Notes: a model not told the origin generated them from the letters alone. 64,000 bases of DNA from Holophagales bacterium (GCA_009845425.1 VXZQ01000001.1:524785-588784), one strand, 5' to 3'; counted from the first letter of the stretch, positions 1-8,125 are shown. Made by a program: numbers and translations.

Positions 1-638
1 GCCCTGTCGCCCAGGTCGTGGTCGGTGCCCCAGTAGAAGAGGTCGCCCCGGAACACCCGCGGCGCGCCCTGGCTGTAGCACCAGCCGACCTCGCGGCGGA
101 ACGCCTCGGGCGCCTCGGGCGACGTGATGCCGATCATCAGCTCGCTCTTGTAGCCGTTGTTGATCTTGGGGTGGTCGAGCAGGTCGATGTTGCCGGGGTC
201 CGACTTGATCGCCGCCTCCAGCCCGATGACAGCCTGGAACAGGCCCGGCCGGTGCAGGGCGAGGTCGAGGGCCAGGTGGCCGCCGATCGAACTGCCCATG
301 TAGACAGGGTCTTCGAGCTGGAGCTCGCCAACGAAGGCGGCGACGAAGTCAAGCAGGAAGCTCTTGGTCAGCCTGTACTCCCGCTTCCACCACTCAACGC
401 CCGCCGGCGGCACGGACTTGGCGTGGTAGGGCAGGTCGTAGGCCAGCAGGTGGAAGTGCCGGCCGATCCGCTCGTCCTCCAACTGGTGACGCCACTGGCG
501 GCCGTCGGAGCCGGCGGTGTGCTGCAGCACCAGCGGGATGCCGTCCGGGTTCCCGGCCGACTCGAAGTAGACCTCGTAGGAGACGCCCTGGACTTCAAGC
601 TCCAGGTAGCGGCCAACGCGCCGCGCGAAGGTGGGCAT
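1..638 (-). CDS. alpha/beta hydrolase (C-terminus cut off by window edge)
   Basis: The frame opens with ATG at 638 and stays open to base 1, giving at least 212 residues with the C-terminus outside the window. The protein shows an alpha/beta-hydrolase N-terminal half: a strand ending in LVLQHTAG (oxyanion region, about residues 36-43), then AYDLPYHAKS, then a nucleophile elbow GSSIG with Ser117 as likely nucleophile. The acid and His of the triad would lie later, partly off the edge. The start overlaps the stop of the upstream membrane-protein gene as ATGA, so the two are probably translationally coupled. The substrate is unknown; esterase, C-C hydrolase or haloperoxidase-like activity are all possible. 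Confidence 0.8.
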   Translation of the reverse strand, partial: MPTFARRVGRYLELEVQGVSYEVYFESAGNPDGIPLVLQHTAGSDGRQWRHQLEDERIGRHFHLLAYDLPYHAKSVPPAGVEWWKREYRLTKSFLLDFVAAFVGELQLEDPVYMGSSIGGHLALDLALHRPGLFQAVIGLEAAIKSDPGNIDLLDHPKINNGYKSELMIGITSPEAPEAFRREVGWCYSQGAPRVFRGDLFYWGTDHDLGDR

Positions 639-982
639 CAGGCCGCCGCCCTCTGGTCGCCCAGGAGCATCCGCTTCACGTCGCCGTTCGTCTGCTGGCT
701 CAGGATGAAGAGGTAGAGCGTCAGGATCGGCGCACCCAGGAGAAGGCCCCCGAGGCCGAGCACGAGGCCGCCCGGCGTGAAGTTGTTGCGCCAGGCCATC
801 CAGAACCCGGAGAGGATCAGCATGCCCATGAAGTCCAGGTTGAACTGGCCGGGCCACCCTCCCTCGGCGATGTCGCCGAAGAAAACGCCGAACAGGCCCA
901 GGCCGTGTTCCATGGCGACGAACACGGTGTAGACGACGATCACGCCGAAGATGAGGCCAAGCAGCAGGCGAAACGCGCTCAT
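638..982 (-). CDS. small integral membrane protein, unknown function
   Basis: A 114-residue protein starting MSAFRLLLG. It has hydrophobic segments at about residues 4-22, 50-62 and 72-95, so two or three membrane spans, and a charged C-terminus (DVKRMLLGDQRAAA). The ATG at 982 overlaps the stop of the gene upstream and its own stop overlaps the start of the hydrolase downstream, so it sits in the middle of a three-gene operon. No family is recognised with certainty; it may be a membrane partner of the adjacent hydrolase. Confidence 0.75.
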   Translation of the reverse strand: MSAFRLLLGLIFGVIVVYTVFVAMEHGLGLFGVFFGDIAEGGWPGQFNLDFMGMLILSGFWMAWRNNFTPGGLVLGLGGLLLGAPILTLYLFILSQQTNGDVKRMLLGDQRAAA

Positions 983-1365
983 GCGGAAGCTCCCTCGGTT
1001 GGGTTGGTCATCTCGCGCAGCACCCCGACCAGCCGGCGCAGCGCCGGGTAGTAGGCGGCGTACTCGAGCTGATCCTGGTTCAGCTCGATGCCGTGATGCA
1101 CGCTGGCGAAGAACGGGTCCTGGTAGAAGGGCCGCGGCACCTCGCGAAGCAGCTCGCGCCACTCTTCCTCGGGCCCGGCGATGAAGACGTCGGCCGGGCT
1201 GTCCGCGTCGCACGGCTCGACCGCCGCCACGGCGCCGTCCTCGAAGCGGATCGCGTGATGCCGGTCGCCCACGCTCAGCCGCAGGCTCGCCGTCCAGTGC
1301 CGGATCGTGTACCGGAACTCGGCGTCCTGCTCCAGGGTCGATTTAAGATCGTTCCAGGGAATCAT
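979..1365 (-). CDS. hypothetical protein, first gene of hydrolase operon
   Basis: A 128-residue soluble protein starting MIPWNDLKST. The open frame extends upstream to 1473 but that extension runs through a copy of the intergenic palindromic repeat (1402-1430), so ATG 1365 is preferred. The sequence has short beta-rich blocks (FRYTIRHWTASLRL, HHAIRFEDGAVAAVEP) followed by a helical C-terminus with a conserved-looking YYPALRRLVGVLREM. The layout recalls SCP2-like or hydrophobic-ligand domains, but that is inference. It overlaps the next gene by 4 bp (ATGA). Confidence 0.65.
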   Translation of the reverse strand: MIPWNDLKSTLEQDAEFRYTIRHWTASLRLSVGDRHHAIRFEDGAVAAVEPCDADSPADVFIAGPEEEWRELLREVPRPFYQDPFFASVHHGIELNQDQLEYAAYYPALRRLVGVLREMTNPTEGASA

Positions 1366-1401
1366 CCCGGAATCGTACAGCGCCCCCCACTGGGCACGTG
1401 T

Positions 1402-1430
1402 CGGTGCGCCGGCCTTCTGGCCGGCTTTCC
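1402..1430. repeat. intergenic palindromic repeat, copy 1
   Basis: GTGCGCCGGCCTTCTGGCCG begins a GC-rich hairpin (GCCGGCC/GGCCGGC) ending in CTTTCC. The same unit recurs at 1890-1915, 3671-3697 and 10795-10821, always between genes. Confidence 0.6.
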
Positions 1431-1469
1431 GAAAGCGCGCGCCGCGAAGCGGCGACGACACTCCGCGAC

Positions 1470-1823
1470 TCAACCAGCCCGAGCGCCGTTCGGCACCGGC
1501 CGCTCCGGGAGCAACAACGCCGGCTCAATCCCGTCCTCGTAACCGACGTCGAAGATCATGCCCTCCGAGGTCTCCCCCATCATCTTCCTCGGCTCCAGGT
1601 TGACGATGAACAACGCCTGTCGACCTTCGATCTCGGTCGGGTCTTCGCGCTCCTGTTTCATCCCCGCGAGGATCGTCCGCTTGTGGTCGCCGAAGTCGAC
1701 TCTGAGTCGGACGAGCTTGCTGGACCCCTCGACATCCGTGACGCTCTCGATCGTGCCGACCCGAGCGTCGAGCTGGTTGACGACATCGATGCTGATCGCG
1801 GGCTTGACCTCCGCGGGCTTCAT
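1470..1823 (-). CDS. tRNA-binding (OB-fold) domain protein, CsaA/MetRS-beta type
   Basis: A 117-residue protein from ATG 1823. It is a stand-alone tRNA-binding OB-fold like CsaA or the C-terminal domain of methionyl-tRNA synthetase. After a short leader it shows the characteristic order: DARVGTIESV, then SSKLVRLRVDFGDHKRTILAG, then RQALFIVNLEPRKMMGETSEGMI with the conserved N-L-x-P-R-K/M-G block, then a closing hydrophobic strand. Proteins of this type bind tRNA or act as secretion chaperones. It is monocistronic here. The upstream region contains repeat copy 2, which also marks the boundary with the divergent TraB-like gene. Confidence 0.85.
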   Translation of the reverse strand: MKPAEVKPAISIDVVNQLDARVGTIESVTDVEGSSKLVRLRVDFGDHKRTILAGMKQEREDPTEIEGRQALFIVNLEPRKMMGETSEGMIFDVGYEDGIEPALLLPERPVPNGARAG

Positions 1824-1889
1824 TTCGTTCAATCGATCCTCCCGGGGGCTTCGGTTCGAGGGCGGCTCATCGTACCGAGTGCGCGTGTC

Positions 1890-1915
1890 GGTGCGCCGGC
1901 CTTCCGGCCGGCCGC
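1890..1915. repeat. intergenic palindromic repeat, copy 2
   Basis: Same unit as 1402-1430 with CCTTCCGG in the loop, and followed by further GC palindromes (GCCGCCGCCGCAGGCGGC) up to about 1925. It lies in the divergent gap between the tRNA-binding protein and the TraB-like gene. Confidence 0.6.
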
Positions 1916-2022
1916 CGCCGCAGGCGGCCAACAGGCCGCGCCGCGAAGCGGCACCACTCACTCCGACACCAGTGGAACAAAAGACAGCGATCCACCGTTC
2001 TTGGGGCGAGAGGAATCCCTCG

Positions 2023-3027
2023 ATGATCTGGAGAGCCCTGCTACTCGCGGCCTCAGCGGCCGTTCCGGGCGCGATCGCCCAGGAGAACGACGCATCCCAG
2101 CCGGCCCCGGTGGATGTCGTCGAGGAAGAGATCCAGGTCGTGGGAGATCTCCCTGGACCGCCCCTCTGGAAGGTCACCAAGGACGACCGTGTCCTGTGGA
2201 TCCTCGGTACGCCGGAACTGGTGCCGGACGGCCTTCGCTGGCAAACGGACTCCATCGAACGCGTGCTGGCCCTTTCCAGCGAGTACCTGCCGCCTCCATC
2301 CCTGCGCATCTCATTGACAAACCCGGTGAGAGCATGGCGGCTGATCAAGCGCACACGACGAATCCCCGACCGCGGAACCCTGGAGGGCGTGCTGCCGGAG
2401 GACCTGTACCAGCTCTTCTCGGAGACCAGACTCAGATACGCACCGAAGCGGGACAACCTCGAAGAACTGCGGCCTAGCGTCGCGGCCGAGGAACTCTTCG
2501 ATTCGGCGGCGCAGTCCGCCGGCCTGGAGTCGGGCCTCCGAACGATTGGTCGGGCAATCGAGAAGCGAGCGAAGAAGCACAACGTCAAGAAGGTGCCAGC
2601 GCACATATCCGAGCGCTACAAGGACTCGCCTCTCTTCGATTCGACACAGGAGATGTCGCCCGATGCGGAGCAAACCTGTCTTCAGGCAGGTCTTCAGGGG
2701 CTCGATGCCCAAGTCGAAGAGCACACGCGTCTTGCGGCCGCCTGGGCCGTAGGCGACCTGCCCACGCTTAGAGCTCATCCAGGCGATTCGGCTACCGGAG
2801 CCTGCGATTCCTTCACACTCGCCTTCGATCCGGACGTTCTGAGCCAGATGGAGTCGCGGAGCTGGGAACTCTGGCTCGAAAACGTCGATCGTGCCTTGAC
2901 CGACAACGACTCCACTTTCGCCACCCTGCCTCTCAGGAACCTGCTACGGGCAGACGGACCTCTGTCATGGCTCCGAGAGAGAGGCTACGAAGTGGTGGAG
3001 CCGGACGAGAATCCTCCGGAAGGCTAG
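2023..3027 (+). CDS. secreted TraB/GumN-like protein, degenerate
   Basis: A 334-residue protein from ATG 2023 with an N-terminal signal peptide (MIWRALLLAASAAVPGAIAQ). Mature residues 45-65 read LWKVTKDDRVLWILGTPELV, the position of the TraB/GumN opening strand (usually W.v......lyl.GT.H). The C-terminus LPLRNLLRADGPLSWLRERGYEV matches the family's closing block. In canonical members the first block has GT/S-x-H and the last has an H before LpG; here both histidines are absent (GTPEL and LRNLLRAD), so any metal-dependent activity attributed to the family may be lost. The C-terminal region is otherwise full length. Monocistronic; it is followed by a run of hairpins. Confidence 0.65.
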   Translation: MIWRALLLAASAAVPGAIAQENDASQPAPVDVVEEEIQVVGDLPGPPLWKVTKDDRVLWILGTPELVPDGLRWQTDSIERVLALSSEYLPPPSLRISLTNPVRAWRLIKRTRRIPDRGTLEGVLPEDLYQLFSETRLRYAPKRDNLEELRPSVAAEELFDSAAQSAGLESGLRTIGRAIEKRAKKHNVKKVPAHISERYKDSPLFDSTQEMSPDAEQTCLQAGLQGLDAQVEEHTRLAAAWAVGDLPTLRAHPGDSATGACDSFTLAFDPDVLSQMESRSWELWLENVDRALTDNDSTFATLPLRNLLRADGPLSWLRERGYEVVEPDENPPEG

Positions 3028-3052
3028 CCGGAGGCGCCGGAACAAAGAAGGA

Positions 3053-3114
3053 GCGAGGCTGACGCCTCGCGCGTCTCAACGCCGCCTGCGGCGGCAGCGG
3101 GTCAGAAGACCCGC
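3053..3114 (+). terminator. three consecutive hairpins after the TraB-like gene
   Basis: Three perfect stem-loops in 62 bases: GCGAGGC-TGAC-GCCTCGC (3053-3070), CGCCGC-CT-GCGGCG (3080-3093) and GCGGGTC-AGAA-GACCCGC (3097-3114). None is followed by a T run, so this may be an insulating or processing element rather than a classical terminator. Confidence 0.45.
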
Positions 3115-3163
3115 GCACCCAGTGGGCGGGCAGACGTCCCTGCGTGGTAGAACCACTGCCGCA

Positions 3164-3658
3164 ATGCCCGACCCGGACTTCTCCACCTTCCCGCTCAAGA
3201 AGAAGGGCAACCGCTACCAGGACTTCGAGGAAGGCCGGACCTTCCAGCACCACTGGGGCCGCACTCTGAGCGAGGCGGACAACGCGCTGTTCGCCACCGC
3301 GACGATGCGGTTCACGCCGCTCTACTTCAACGCCGAGTACGCGCGCGCTCACGGCCACGATTCGGTCGTCATCGACCCGCTGCTCGTGCTCTGCACCGTG
3401 GTCGGCATGTCGGTCGAGGATCTCTCCGAGGGCGGCGGGCCGTTCCTCGGCGTGAACGACGTGAAGTTCCACCGGCCGGTCTACCCCGGCGACACGATCA
3501 CCGGCAGCAGCCGCGTCGTCGGCCGCCGCGAGTCAGGCTCCAGGCCCCACTTCGGCATCGTCACCTGGGAGACGGAAGCGTTCAACCAGCACGGCGACAA
3601 GGTCGTGAGCTACCAGCGCACCAACCTGGTCGCCAAGCGGCGCGAGGCGTCGTCGTGA
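3164..3658 (+). CDS. MaoC-family hot-dog dehydratase (first of pair)
   Basis: A 164-residue single hot-dog protein from ATG 3164. It shows the MaoC/(R)-hydratase pattern: EEGRTFQHHWGRTLSEADNALFATAT near the N-terminus (the D..F/A..T segment that carries the hydratase Asp/His in this fold), FNAEYARAHG, then VNDVKFHRPVYPGDTI. These enzymes add or remove water on enoyl-CoA esters. It is the first gene of a four-gene plus-strand cluster with a second MaoC protein, a family III CoA-transferase and a CitE-type lyase. That context suggests hydration of a mesaconyl- or methylmalyl-type CoA ester. Substrate not provable here. Confidence 0.85.
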   Translation: MPDPDFSTFPLKKKGNRYQDFEEGRTFQHHWGRTLSEADNALFATATMRFTPLYFNAEYARAHGHDSVVIDPLLVLCTVVGMSVEDLSEGGGPFLGVNDVKFHRPVYPGDTITGSSRVVGRRESGSRPHFGIVTWETEAFNQHGDKVVSYQRTNLVAKRREASS

Positions 3659-3670
3659 CGGTCCACACTG

Positions 3671-3697
3671 GGTGCGCCGGCCTTCTGGCCGGCTTCC
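3671..3697. repeat. intergenic palindromic repeat, copy 3
   Basis: Same 27-base palindromic unit as 1402-1430, preceded by CACTGG. It occupies the 70-base gap between the two MaoC genes, the only real gap in that cluster. Confidence 0.6.
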
Positions 3698-3728
3698 GGG
3701 TCGCCACCAAGCGGCGCCAGACAACGCC

Positions 3729-4202
3729 ATGACCACGGCCCTCACATCCCCCTCCACCTACTTCGAAGACTTCGCCGCCGGCCAGAAGATGCAGCACGCC
3801 CGCGGCACGACGATCGAAGAGGTCGAAAGCCAGCTCCTCACCAAGCTCGTCATGAACACCGCCGACGGCCACTTCAACGAGGACCGCATGCAGAAGTCGC
3901 CGTTCGGCCAACGGCTCGTGTTCGGCCTGGTCACCGGCTCGACGGTGATCGGCCTGGCCACCCAGGACACGGCCGAGAACGCGCTCGCCGAACTCGGCCT
4001 CGACAAGATGCGCTTCCGCGCGCCGGTATTCCTCGGCGACACCCTGACCGCCTACACCGAGGTGCTCGCCACCCACGACGCCGACCGCGACGACGCCGGC
4101 GTCGTCCGCTTCAAGCACTGGGGCACGAAGCAGGACGGCACCGTCGTCTTCGAGGGCGAGCGCGAGGTGCTGATCAAGCGCCGCTCGCACTGGGGGTCGT
4201 AG
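3729..4202 (+). CDS. MaoC-family hot-dog dehydratase (second of pair)
   Basis: A 157-residue hot-dog protein from ATG 3729 (MTTALTSPSTYFEDFAAG). Features: FEDFAAGQKMQHARGTTIEE, then NTADGHFNEDRMQ, LVFGLVTGSTVIGLATQD and MRFRAPVFLGDTLTAYTEV, all typical of MaoC-like single-domain hydratases. It is diverged from the upstream MaoC gene rather than a recent duplicate. The pair could form a heterodimer, or act on different mesaconyl-CoA isomers, as Mch and Meh do in the 3-hydroxypropionate bi-cycle. Its TAG stop overlaps the GTG start of the CoA-transferase. Confidence 0.85.
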   Translation: MTTALTSPSTYFEDFAAGQKMQHARGTTIEEVESQLLTKLVMNTADGHFNEDRMQKSPFGQRLVFGLVTGSTVIGLATQDTAENALAELGLDKMRFRAPVFLGDTLTAYTEVLATHDADRDDAGVVRFKHWGTKQDGTVVFEGEREVLIKRRSHWGS

Positions 4203-5470
4203 TGAGCCCGGATCCCCGGGCACGCGGGCCGCTCAGCGACCTCGTCATCATCGACTGCACGATGGCGCTCGCCGGGCCGTTCGGCTCCGCCATCCTCGCC
4301 GACCTCGGCGCCGACGTGATCAAGGTGGAGCCGCCGACGGGCGACATGTCCCGCCCCTCGCCGCCCATCCCCGAGGACTTCATCCACCCGGCCCAGGGCA
4401 AGGCCGGCGTCGACGGCGGCTGCGACTTCGGCGGCTACTTCGGCAGCATCAACCGCAACAAGCGCAGTATCTCGCTCGACCTGAAGGACGACGCCGACCG
4501 CGAGACCTTCCTCCGCCTGTGCGAGCAGGCCGACGCGGTGCTCGAGAACATGCGAGCCGGCGTGATGGACCGGCTCGGGCTGAGCTACGAGACGATCCGC
4601 GAACGCAACCCGCGGATCGTCTACGCGGCGCTGCGCGGCTTCGGCGACCCGCGGACCGGCGAGAGCCCCCACTCCGACTGGCCCGCCTTCGACATCGTCG
4701 CCCAGGCGATGGGCGGCTTCGCCCACGTCAACGGCCCCCGGGGCGACGACGACCGTCCCGGAGGGGGCTACCCCGGCGGCGCCTCCGTCGGCGACCTGTT
4801 CCCCGGCACGCTGATGGCGCTCGGCGTCGTCGCCGGGGTCCACCACGCGCGGCACACCGGCGAGGGTCAGTTCATGGACGTCGCGATGGTCGACGGCGTC
4901 AACCTGCTGTGCGAGTCCGTGTTTGCGAACTACGGCTCCAGCCTGCGCCACCAGCTCCCGCCGCGCGGCAAGCACCACCACAGCCTGTCCCCGTTCGGCA
5001 TCTACGACGCGAAGGACGGCGGCGTGGCGATCGCGGCGCCGACGCCGGGGCAGTGGGAGATCCTCTGCCAGGAGATGGGCCGGCCCGACCTGGTCGAGGA
5101 CGAACGCACGAAGAACTTCTGGTCGCGCCGTGAGAACCGGGAGTTCGTGGAGGCCGTCGTCGCCGAGTGGACCGGCGCGCACACCCGCGACGAGATCGTC
5201 GGCACGCTCGCCGGTCGGGTCCCCTGCGGCCCGGTGCAGACCGCGGCCGACATCTTCGAGAGCCCGCACACCGCGGTCCGCGAGATGGTCGCCGAAGTCG
5301 AGCTACCGGGCGAGAACGCGCCGGTCAAGATCGTCGGCTGCCCGATCAAGTACACCGAGACGAAGACCGGCGTGCGGCGCCGGGCGCCCCTGCTCGACGA
5401 GCACCGGGACGAGATCCTCGCCCAATTCGGGCTGAGTGCCGGGCCGGACGGGGAAAGCAAGGAGAAGTGA
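4202..5470 (+). CDS. family III (CaiB/BaiF/Frc) CoA-transferase
   Basis: A 422-residue protein starting GTG at 4202, inside the previous stop codon (TAGTG). N-terminal LVIIDCTMALAGPFGSAILADLGADVIKVEPP is the family signature, followed by NRNKRSISLDLKDD and, near residue 226, GQFMDVAMVDG, whose Asp is the expected catalytic aspartate that forms the CoA anhydride. Full length for the family (about 400). It moves CoA between carboxylic acids. Flanked by two MaoC hydratases and a CitE-like lyase, a mesaconyl-CoA C1-C4 CoA transferase role is plausible but inferred from context only. Confidence 0.88.
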   Translation: MSPDPRARGPLSDLVIIDCTMALAGPFGSAILADLGADVIKVEPPTGDMSRPSPPIPEDFIHPAQGKAGVDGGCDFGGYFGSINRNKRSISLDLKDDADRETFLRLCEQADAVLENMRAGVMDRLGLSYETIRERNPRIVYAALRGFGDPRTGESPHSDWPAFDIVAQAMGGFAHVNGPRGDDDRPGGGYPGGASVGDLFPGTLMALGVVAGVHHARHTGEGQFMDVAMVDGVNLLCESVFANYGSSLRHQLPPRGKHHHSLSPFGIYDAKDGGVAIAAPTPGQWEILCQEMGRPDLVEDERTKNFWSRRENREFVEAVVAEWTGAHTRDEIVGTLAGRVPCGPVQTAADIFESPHTAVREMVAEVELPGENAPVKIVGCPIKYTETKTGVRRRAPLLDEHRDEILAQFGLSAGPDGESKEK

Positions 5471-5472
5471 GC

Positions 5473-6375
5473 ATGCGACTGAGACGTTCCGAGCTGGCCG
5501 TGCCCGCCAGCAACCCCAGGATGGTCGAGAAGTCGGCCGGAAGCGACGCCGACCTCGTCTTCCTCGACCTGGAAGACGCCGTCGCGCCCGACAGGAAGGA
5601 GGGCGCCCGCCAGATCGCCATCGACGGCCTGAACGACCTCGACTGGACGGGCAAGGTGCGCTCCGTTCGCGTCAACGACCACACCACCCGCTGGGCCGTC
5701 GACGACGTGATCAGCGTGGTCGAAGGCGCCGGCGAGAACCTCGACATCATCATCCTGCCCAAGGTCAAGGAACCGCGCGACATCTGGTTCTTCGAGACGA
5801 TGCTCGACGGCCTGGAGCAGAAGCTCGGACTCGACCGCAGGATCGGCCTCGAGGCGCTGATCGAGGAGGCCGAGGGCCTCGCCAACGTCGAGGCGATCGC
5901 TACCTGCTCAGATCGCCTCGAAGCGCTCATCCTCGGCTTCGGCGACCTCTCCGCCAGCATGGGCATGCGCTTCGGTCACGAGCTCGACAAGGACTACCGC
6001 TACCCCGGCGACATGTGGTCCGCCCACCGCGTCCGCATGATCGCCGCCTGCCGCGCCGCCGGCATCGACGCGATCGACGGCCCCTTCGGCGACTTCCGCA
6101 ACGACAAGGCCTACCTCAAGCAGGCCACCTACGCCGCCACCCTCGGCGCCGTCGGCAAGTGGTGCATCCATCCCAACCAGATTCCGCTCGCCAACGACGT
6201 CTTCGCGCCGTCGCCGCGGGAGATCAAGCAGGCGCAGAAGATGGTCGACCTCTACAACGAGTCGGTGGCGAAGGGTGCCGGGGCCGGCGGCAAGGGCGGG
6301 CAGTTGGTGGACGCGGCTACGTTGCGGATCTACCAGCCGGTGCTGGATCGGGCGCGGGCTACGGGGAGGTTGTAG
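5473..6375 (+). CDS. CitE-like HpcH/HpaI lyase (malyl-CoA/beta-methylmalyl-CoA lyase type)
   Basis: A 300-residue protein from ATG 5473, 2 bp after the CoA-transferase stop and next to GGAGAAG. TIM-barrel motifs in order: RSELAVPASNPRMVEKS, DLVFLDLEDAVAPDRK (metal-binding Glu/Asp pair), VRSVRVNDHTT, IILPKVKEPRD, LEALIEEAEGLANVEAI, GFGDLSASMG, and KWCIHPNQI near the C-terminus. These define the malyl-CoA/beta-methylmalyl-CoA/citryl-CoA lyase superfamily, which cleaves or condenses acetyl- or propionyl-CoA with glyoxylate. With the preceding genes it completes a candidate mesaconate/malyl-CoA module. Confidence 0.87.
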   Translation: MRLRRSELAVPASNPRMVEKSAGSDADLVFLDLEDAVAPDRKEGARQIAIDGLNDLDWTGKVRSVRVNDHTTRWAVDDVISVVEGAGENLDIIILPKVKEPRDIWFFETMLDGLEQKLGLDRRIGLEALIEEAEGLANVEAIATCSDRLEALILGFGDLSASMGMRFGHELDKDYRYPGDMWSAHRVRMIAACRAAGIDAIDGPFGDFRNDKAYLKQATYAATLGAVGKWCIHPNQIPLANDVFAPSPREIKQAQKMVDLYNESVAKGAGAGGKGGQLVDAATLRIYQPVLDRARATGRL

Positions 6376-6434
6376 GCGCGAGACGCACCGCGTCTCGGAC
6401 CGCACGACCGCACTCCATCCCGAGAGACAGCCGC

Positions 6435-8066
6435 GTGAAACAGCCGTTCGTCCCGTTGTCGCACGTTCTGTTGTGGCTTTCGGTTGCGCTCTGCATCGCC
6501 TGCGCCCCCGAGCCGGAACCGGCGGCGAGCGAAACCGCCGCGGCCGTCGTCCCGCACCCGAACCTGGACGGCCTCGGAGCGTTCATCGAGGCGTCCTTCC
6601 CCGACTGGAACGTTCCCGGACTCGCCGTCGCCGTCGTCGTCGACGATCGGCTCGTCTTCGCCGAGGGATTCGGCGTCAAGCAAATCGGACGGCCCGACCG
6701 GATCGACGCCGCCACGCTCTTCCAGATCGGCTCGGTGGCGAAGAGCTTCGGCGCCGCGGCCATCGGCGCGCTGGTCGACGACGGTCTCGCCTCGTTCGAC
6801 GACCCGGTGGTGCAGCACCTCCCCTGGTTCGAACTCGCGGAACCCGACCGCGCCGCGAAGATCACGCTGCGCGACCTCCTCGCCCACCGTTCGGGCATCC
6901 CCGAGGACTACTATCCCGCGCTCGAAGTCATCGGTGCGCGCGCCGTCGCCGAACGGGCCCGGCGGCTGGAGAACTTCGCTCCCTACGGGGACCACCGCTA
7001 CAGCAATCTCGGCTATGGACTCCTGAGTCTCGTCGTCGAGGCGGCGACCGGAGAGACGTGGGGCGAGTGGCTGGACGACCGGCTTCTCTCGCCGCTCGGG
7101 ATGGACTCGACGCACCCGAGCCCGTACGGTGTCTGGGCGTCCCGCTTCGTCGCGCCGACCTTCCTCGGCACCGCACCCGCGGGCGCGGTCAGCATCGCCG
7201 ACGCGCCCGAACAGAACGTGGCGATGCCTCACGGCTTCGACCGCGACGGCGCACGCCGGGTCCTGCCGTGGCAGTCCTACGACAACATGCAGGCCGCCGG
7301 CAGCGTCGCCTCCAACGTGCTCGACCTGGCCGACTGGCTTCGCATGCACCTCGACGAAGGCCGCCTCGACGGCGTCACCGTGCTCCAGCCGGAGACCCTC
7401 GCCGAACTCCACGCGGAACAGGTCGACGCCCCCGGCTACTTCCTCTTCGCGGACAATCCGCAATCGTCGTACGCGATGGGTTGGGGAGTCGGGTCTTTCG
7501 CGGGCCACCGCTACGTGTCCCACGGCGGCGGCATCTTCGGGTTCCCGGCCTACGTCGCCCTCCTGCCCGAGGCCGACGCCGGCGTCGCGGTGCTGGTCAA
7601 CGGCAGCATGTGGACTCCCTACTACCCGCACCAGGAGATCGCCGCCTTCGTCTTCGCCCGCCTGCTCGACCTGCCGGACCGCGACGTCCACGCGGAAGCC
7701 ATGCATGCCACGGAGGCCATCCATGCCCAGGTCGAGCAGGCGCTGGCCGCCCAGGCGGCCATGCGCAATCCCGACTCGCCTCCGTCGCATCCGCTCGAGC
7801 GGTACGCCGGCGCGTACGCGAACACGTTCGGAGAGACGCTGACGGTCTCAGCGACGGACGAAGCGCTCCGGCTCGCGTTCTCGGCCCCGGGCTCCTTCTC
7901 GGGAGACCTCGAGCCGCTGGCCGGGGACACGTTCCTCCTCCACTACGACGGCGGCGACGGCCAGGCCTTCTCCCGGTCGCCGGCGACCTTCAGCGACTCC
8001 GGCGCCGGCACCGGCCTGGAGCTCGATCTCGGCAATCTCGGCCTCTACAGACGCTCCGTCGACTGA
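6435..8066 (+). CDS. secreted S12-type serine hydrolase (beta-lactamase family)
   Basis: A 543-residue protein from GTG 6435. An N-terminal hydrophobic segment ending LSVALCIAC is a signal peptide, possibly a lipoprotein signal, followed by a Pro/Ala/Glu linker. The class C beta-lactamase/DD-peptidase fold is shown by S100-V-A-K103, Y189-S-N and a third motif HGGG near residue 365. A separate C-terminal domain of about 110 residues (HPLERYAGAYANTFGETL) matches the extension often found on these esterases. It probably hydrolyses an ester or peptide in the periplasm. It is 59 bp downstream of the lyase gene; the functional link is unclear. Confidence 0.87.
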   Translation: MKQPFVPLSHVLLWLSVALCIACAPEPEPAASETAAAVVPHPNLDGLGAFIEASFPDWNVPGLAVAVVVDDRLVFAEGFGVKQIGRPDRIDAATLFQIGSVAKSFGAAAIGALVDDGLASFDDPVVQHLPWFELAEPDRAAKITLRDLLAHRSGIPEDYYPALEVIGARAVAERARRLENFAPYGDHRYSNLGYGLLSLVVEAATGETWGEWLDDRLLSPLGMDSTHPSPYGVWASRFVAPTFLGTAPAGAVSIADAPEQNVAMPHGFDRDGARRVLPWQSYDNMQAAGSVASNVLDLADWLRMHLDEGRLDGVTVLQPETLAELHAEQVDAPGYFLFADNPQSSYAMGWGVGSFAGHRYVSHGGGIFGFPAYVALLPEADAGVAVLVNGSMWTPYYPHQEIAAFVFARLLDLPDRDVHAEAMHATEAIHAQVEQALAAQAAMRNPDSPPSHPLERYAGAYANTFGETLTVSATDEALRLAFSAPGSFSGDLEPLAGDTFLLHYDGGDGQAFSRSPATFSDSGAGTGLELDLGNLGLYRRSVD

Positions 8067-8104
8067 CAACCGTTGCAACTGAGTGCGCCGGTGACGAGTT
8101 GATT

Positions 8105-8125
8105 GACTTAGTCATAGACTTAGTC
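8105..8125. promoter_or_regulatory. tandem 9-bp palindromes upstream of phd, probable antitoxin operator
   Basis: GACTTAGTC occurs at 8105-8113 and 8117-8125, each a palindrome about its central T, separated by ATA and ending 15 bases before the antitoxin ATG. Phd/YefM antitoxins bind such paired palindromes to autoregulate, so this is the likely operator. Confidence 0.6.

Noticed and set aside
18..716. Long plus-strand frame over the first 700 bases
   Set aside because: It is antisense to the hydrolase and membrane-protein genes, whose minus-strand frames carry recognisable motifs and coupled starts.
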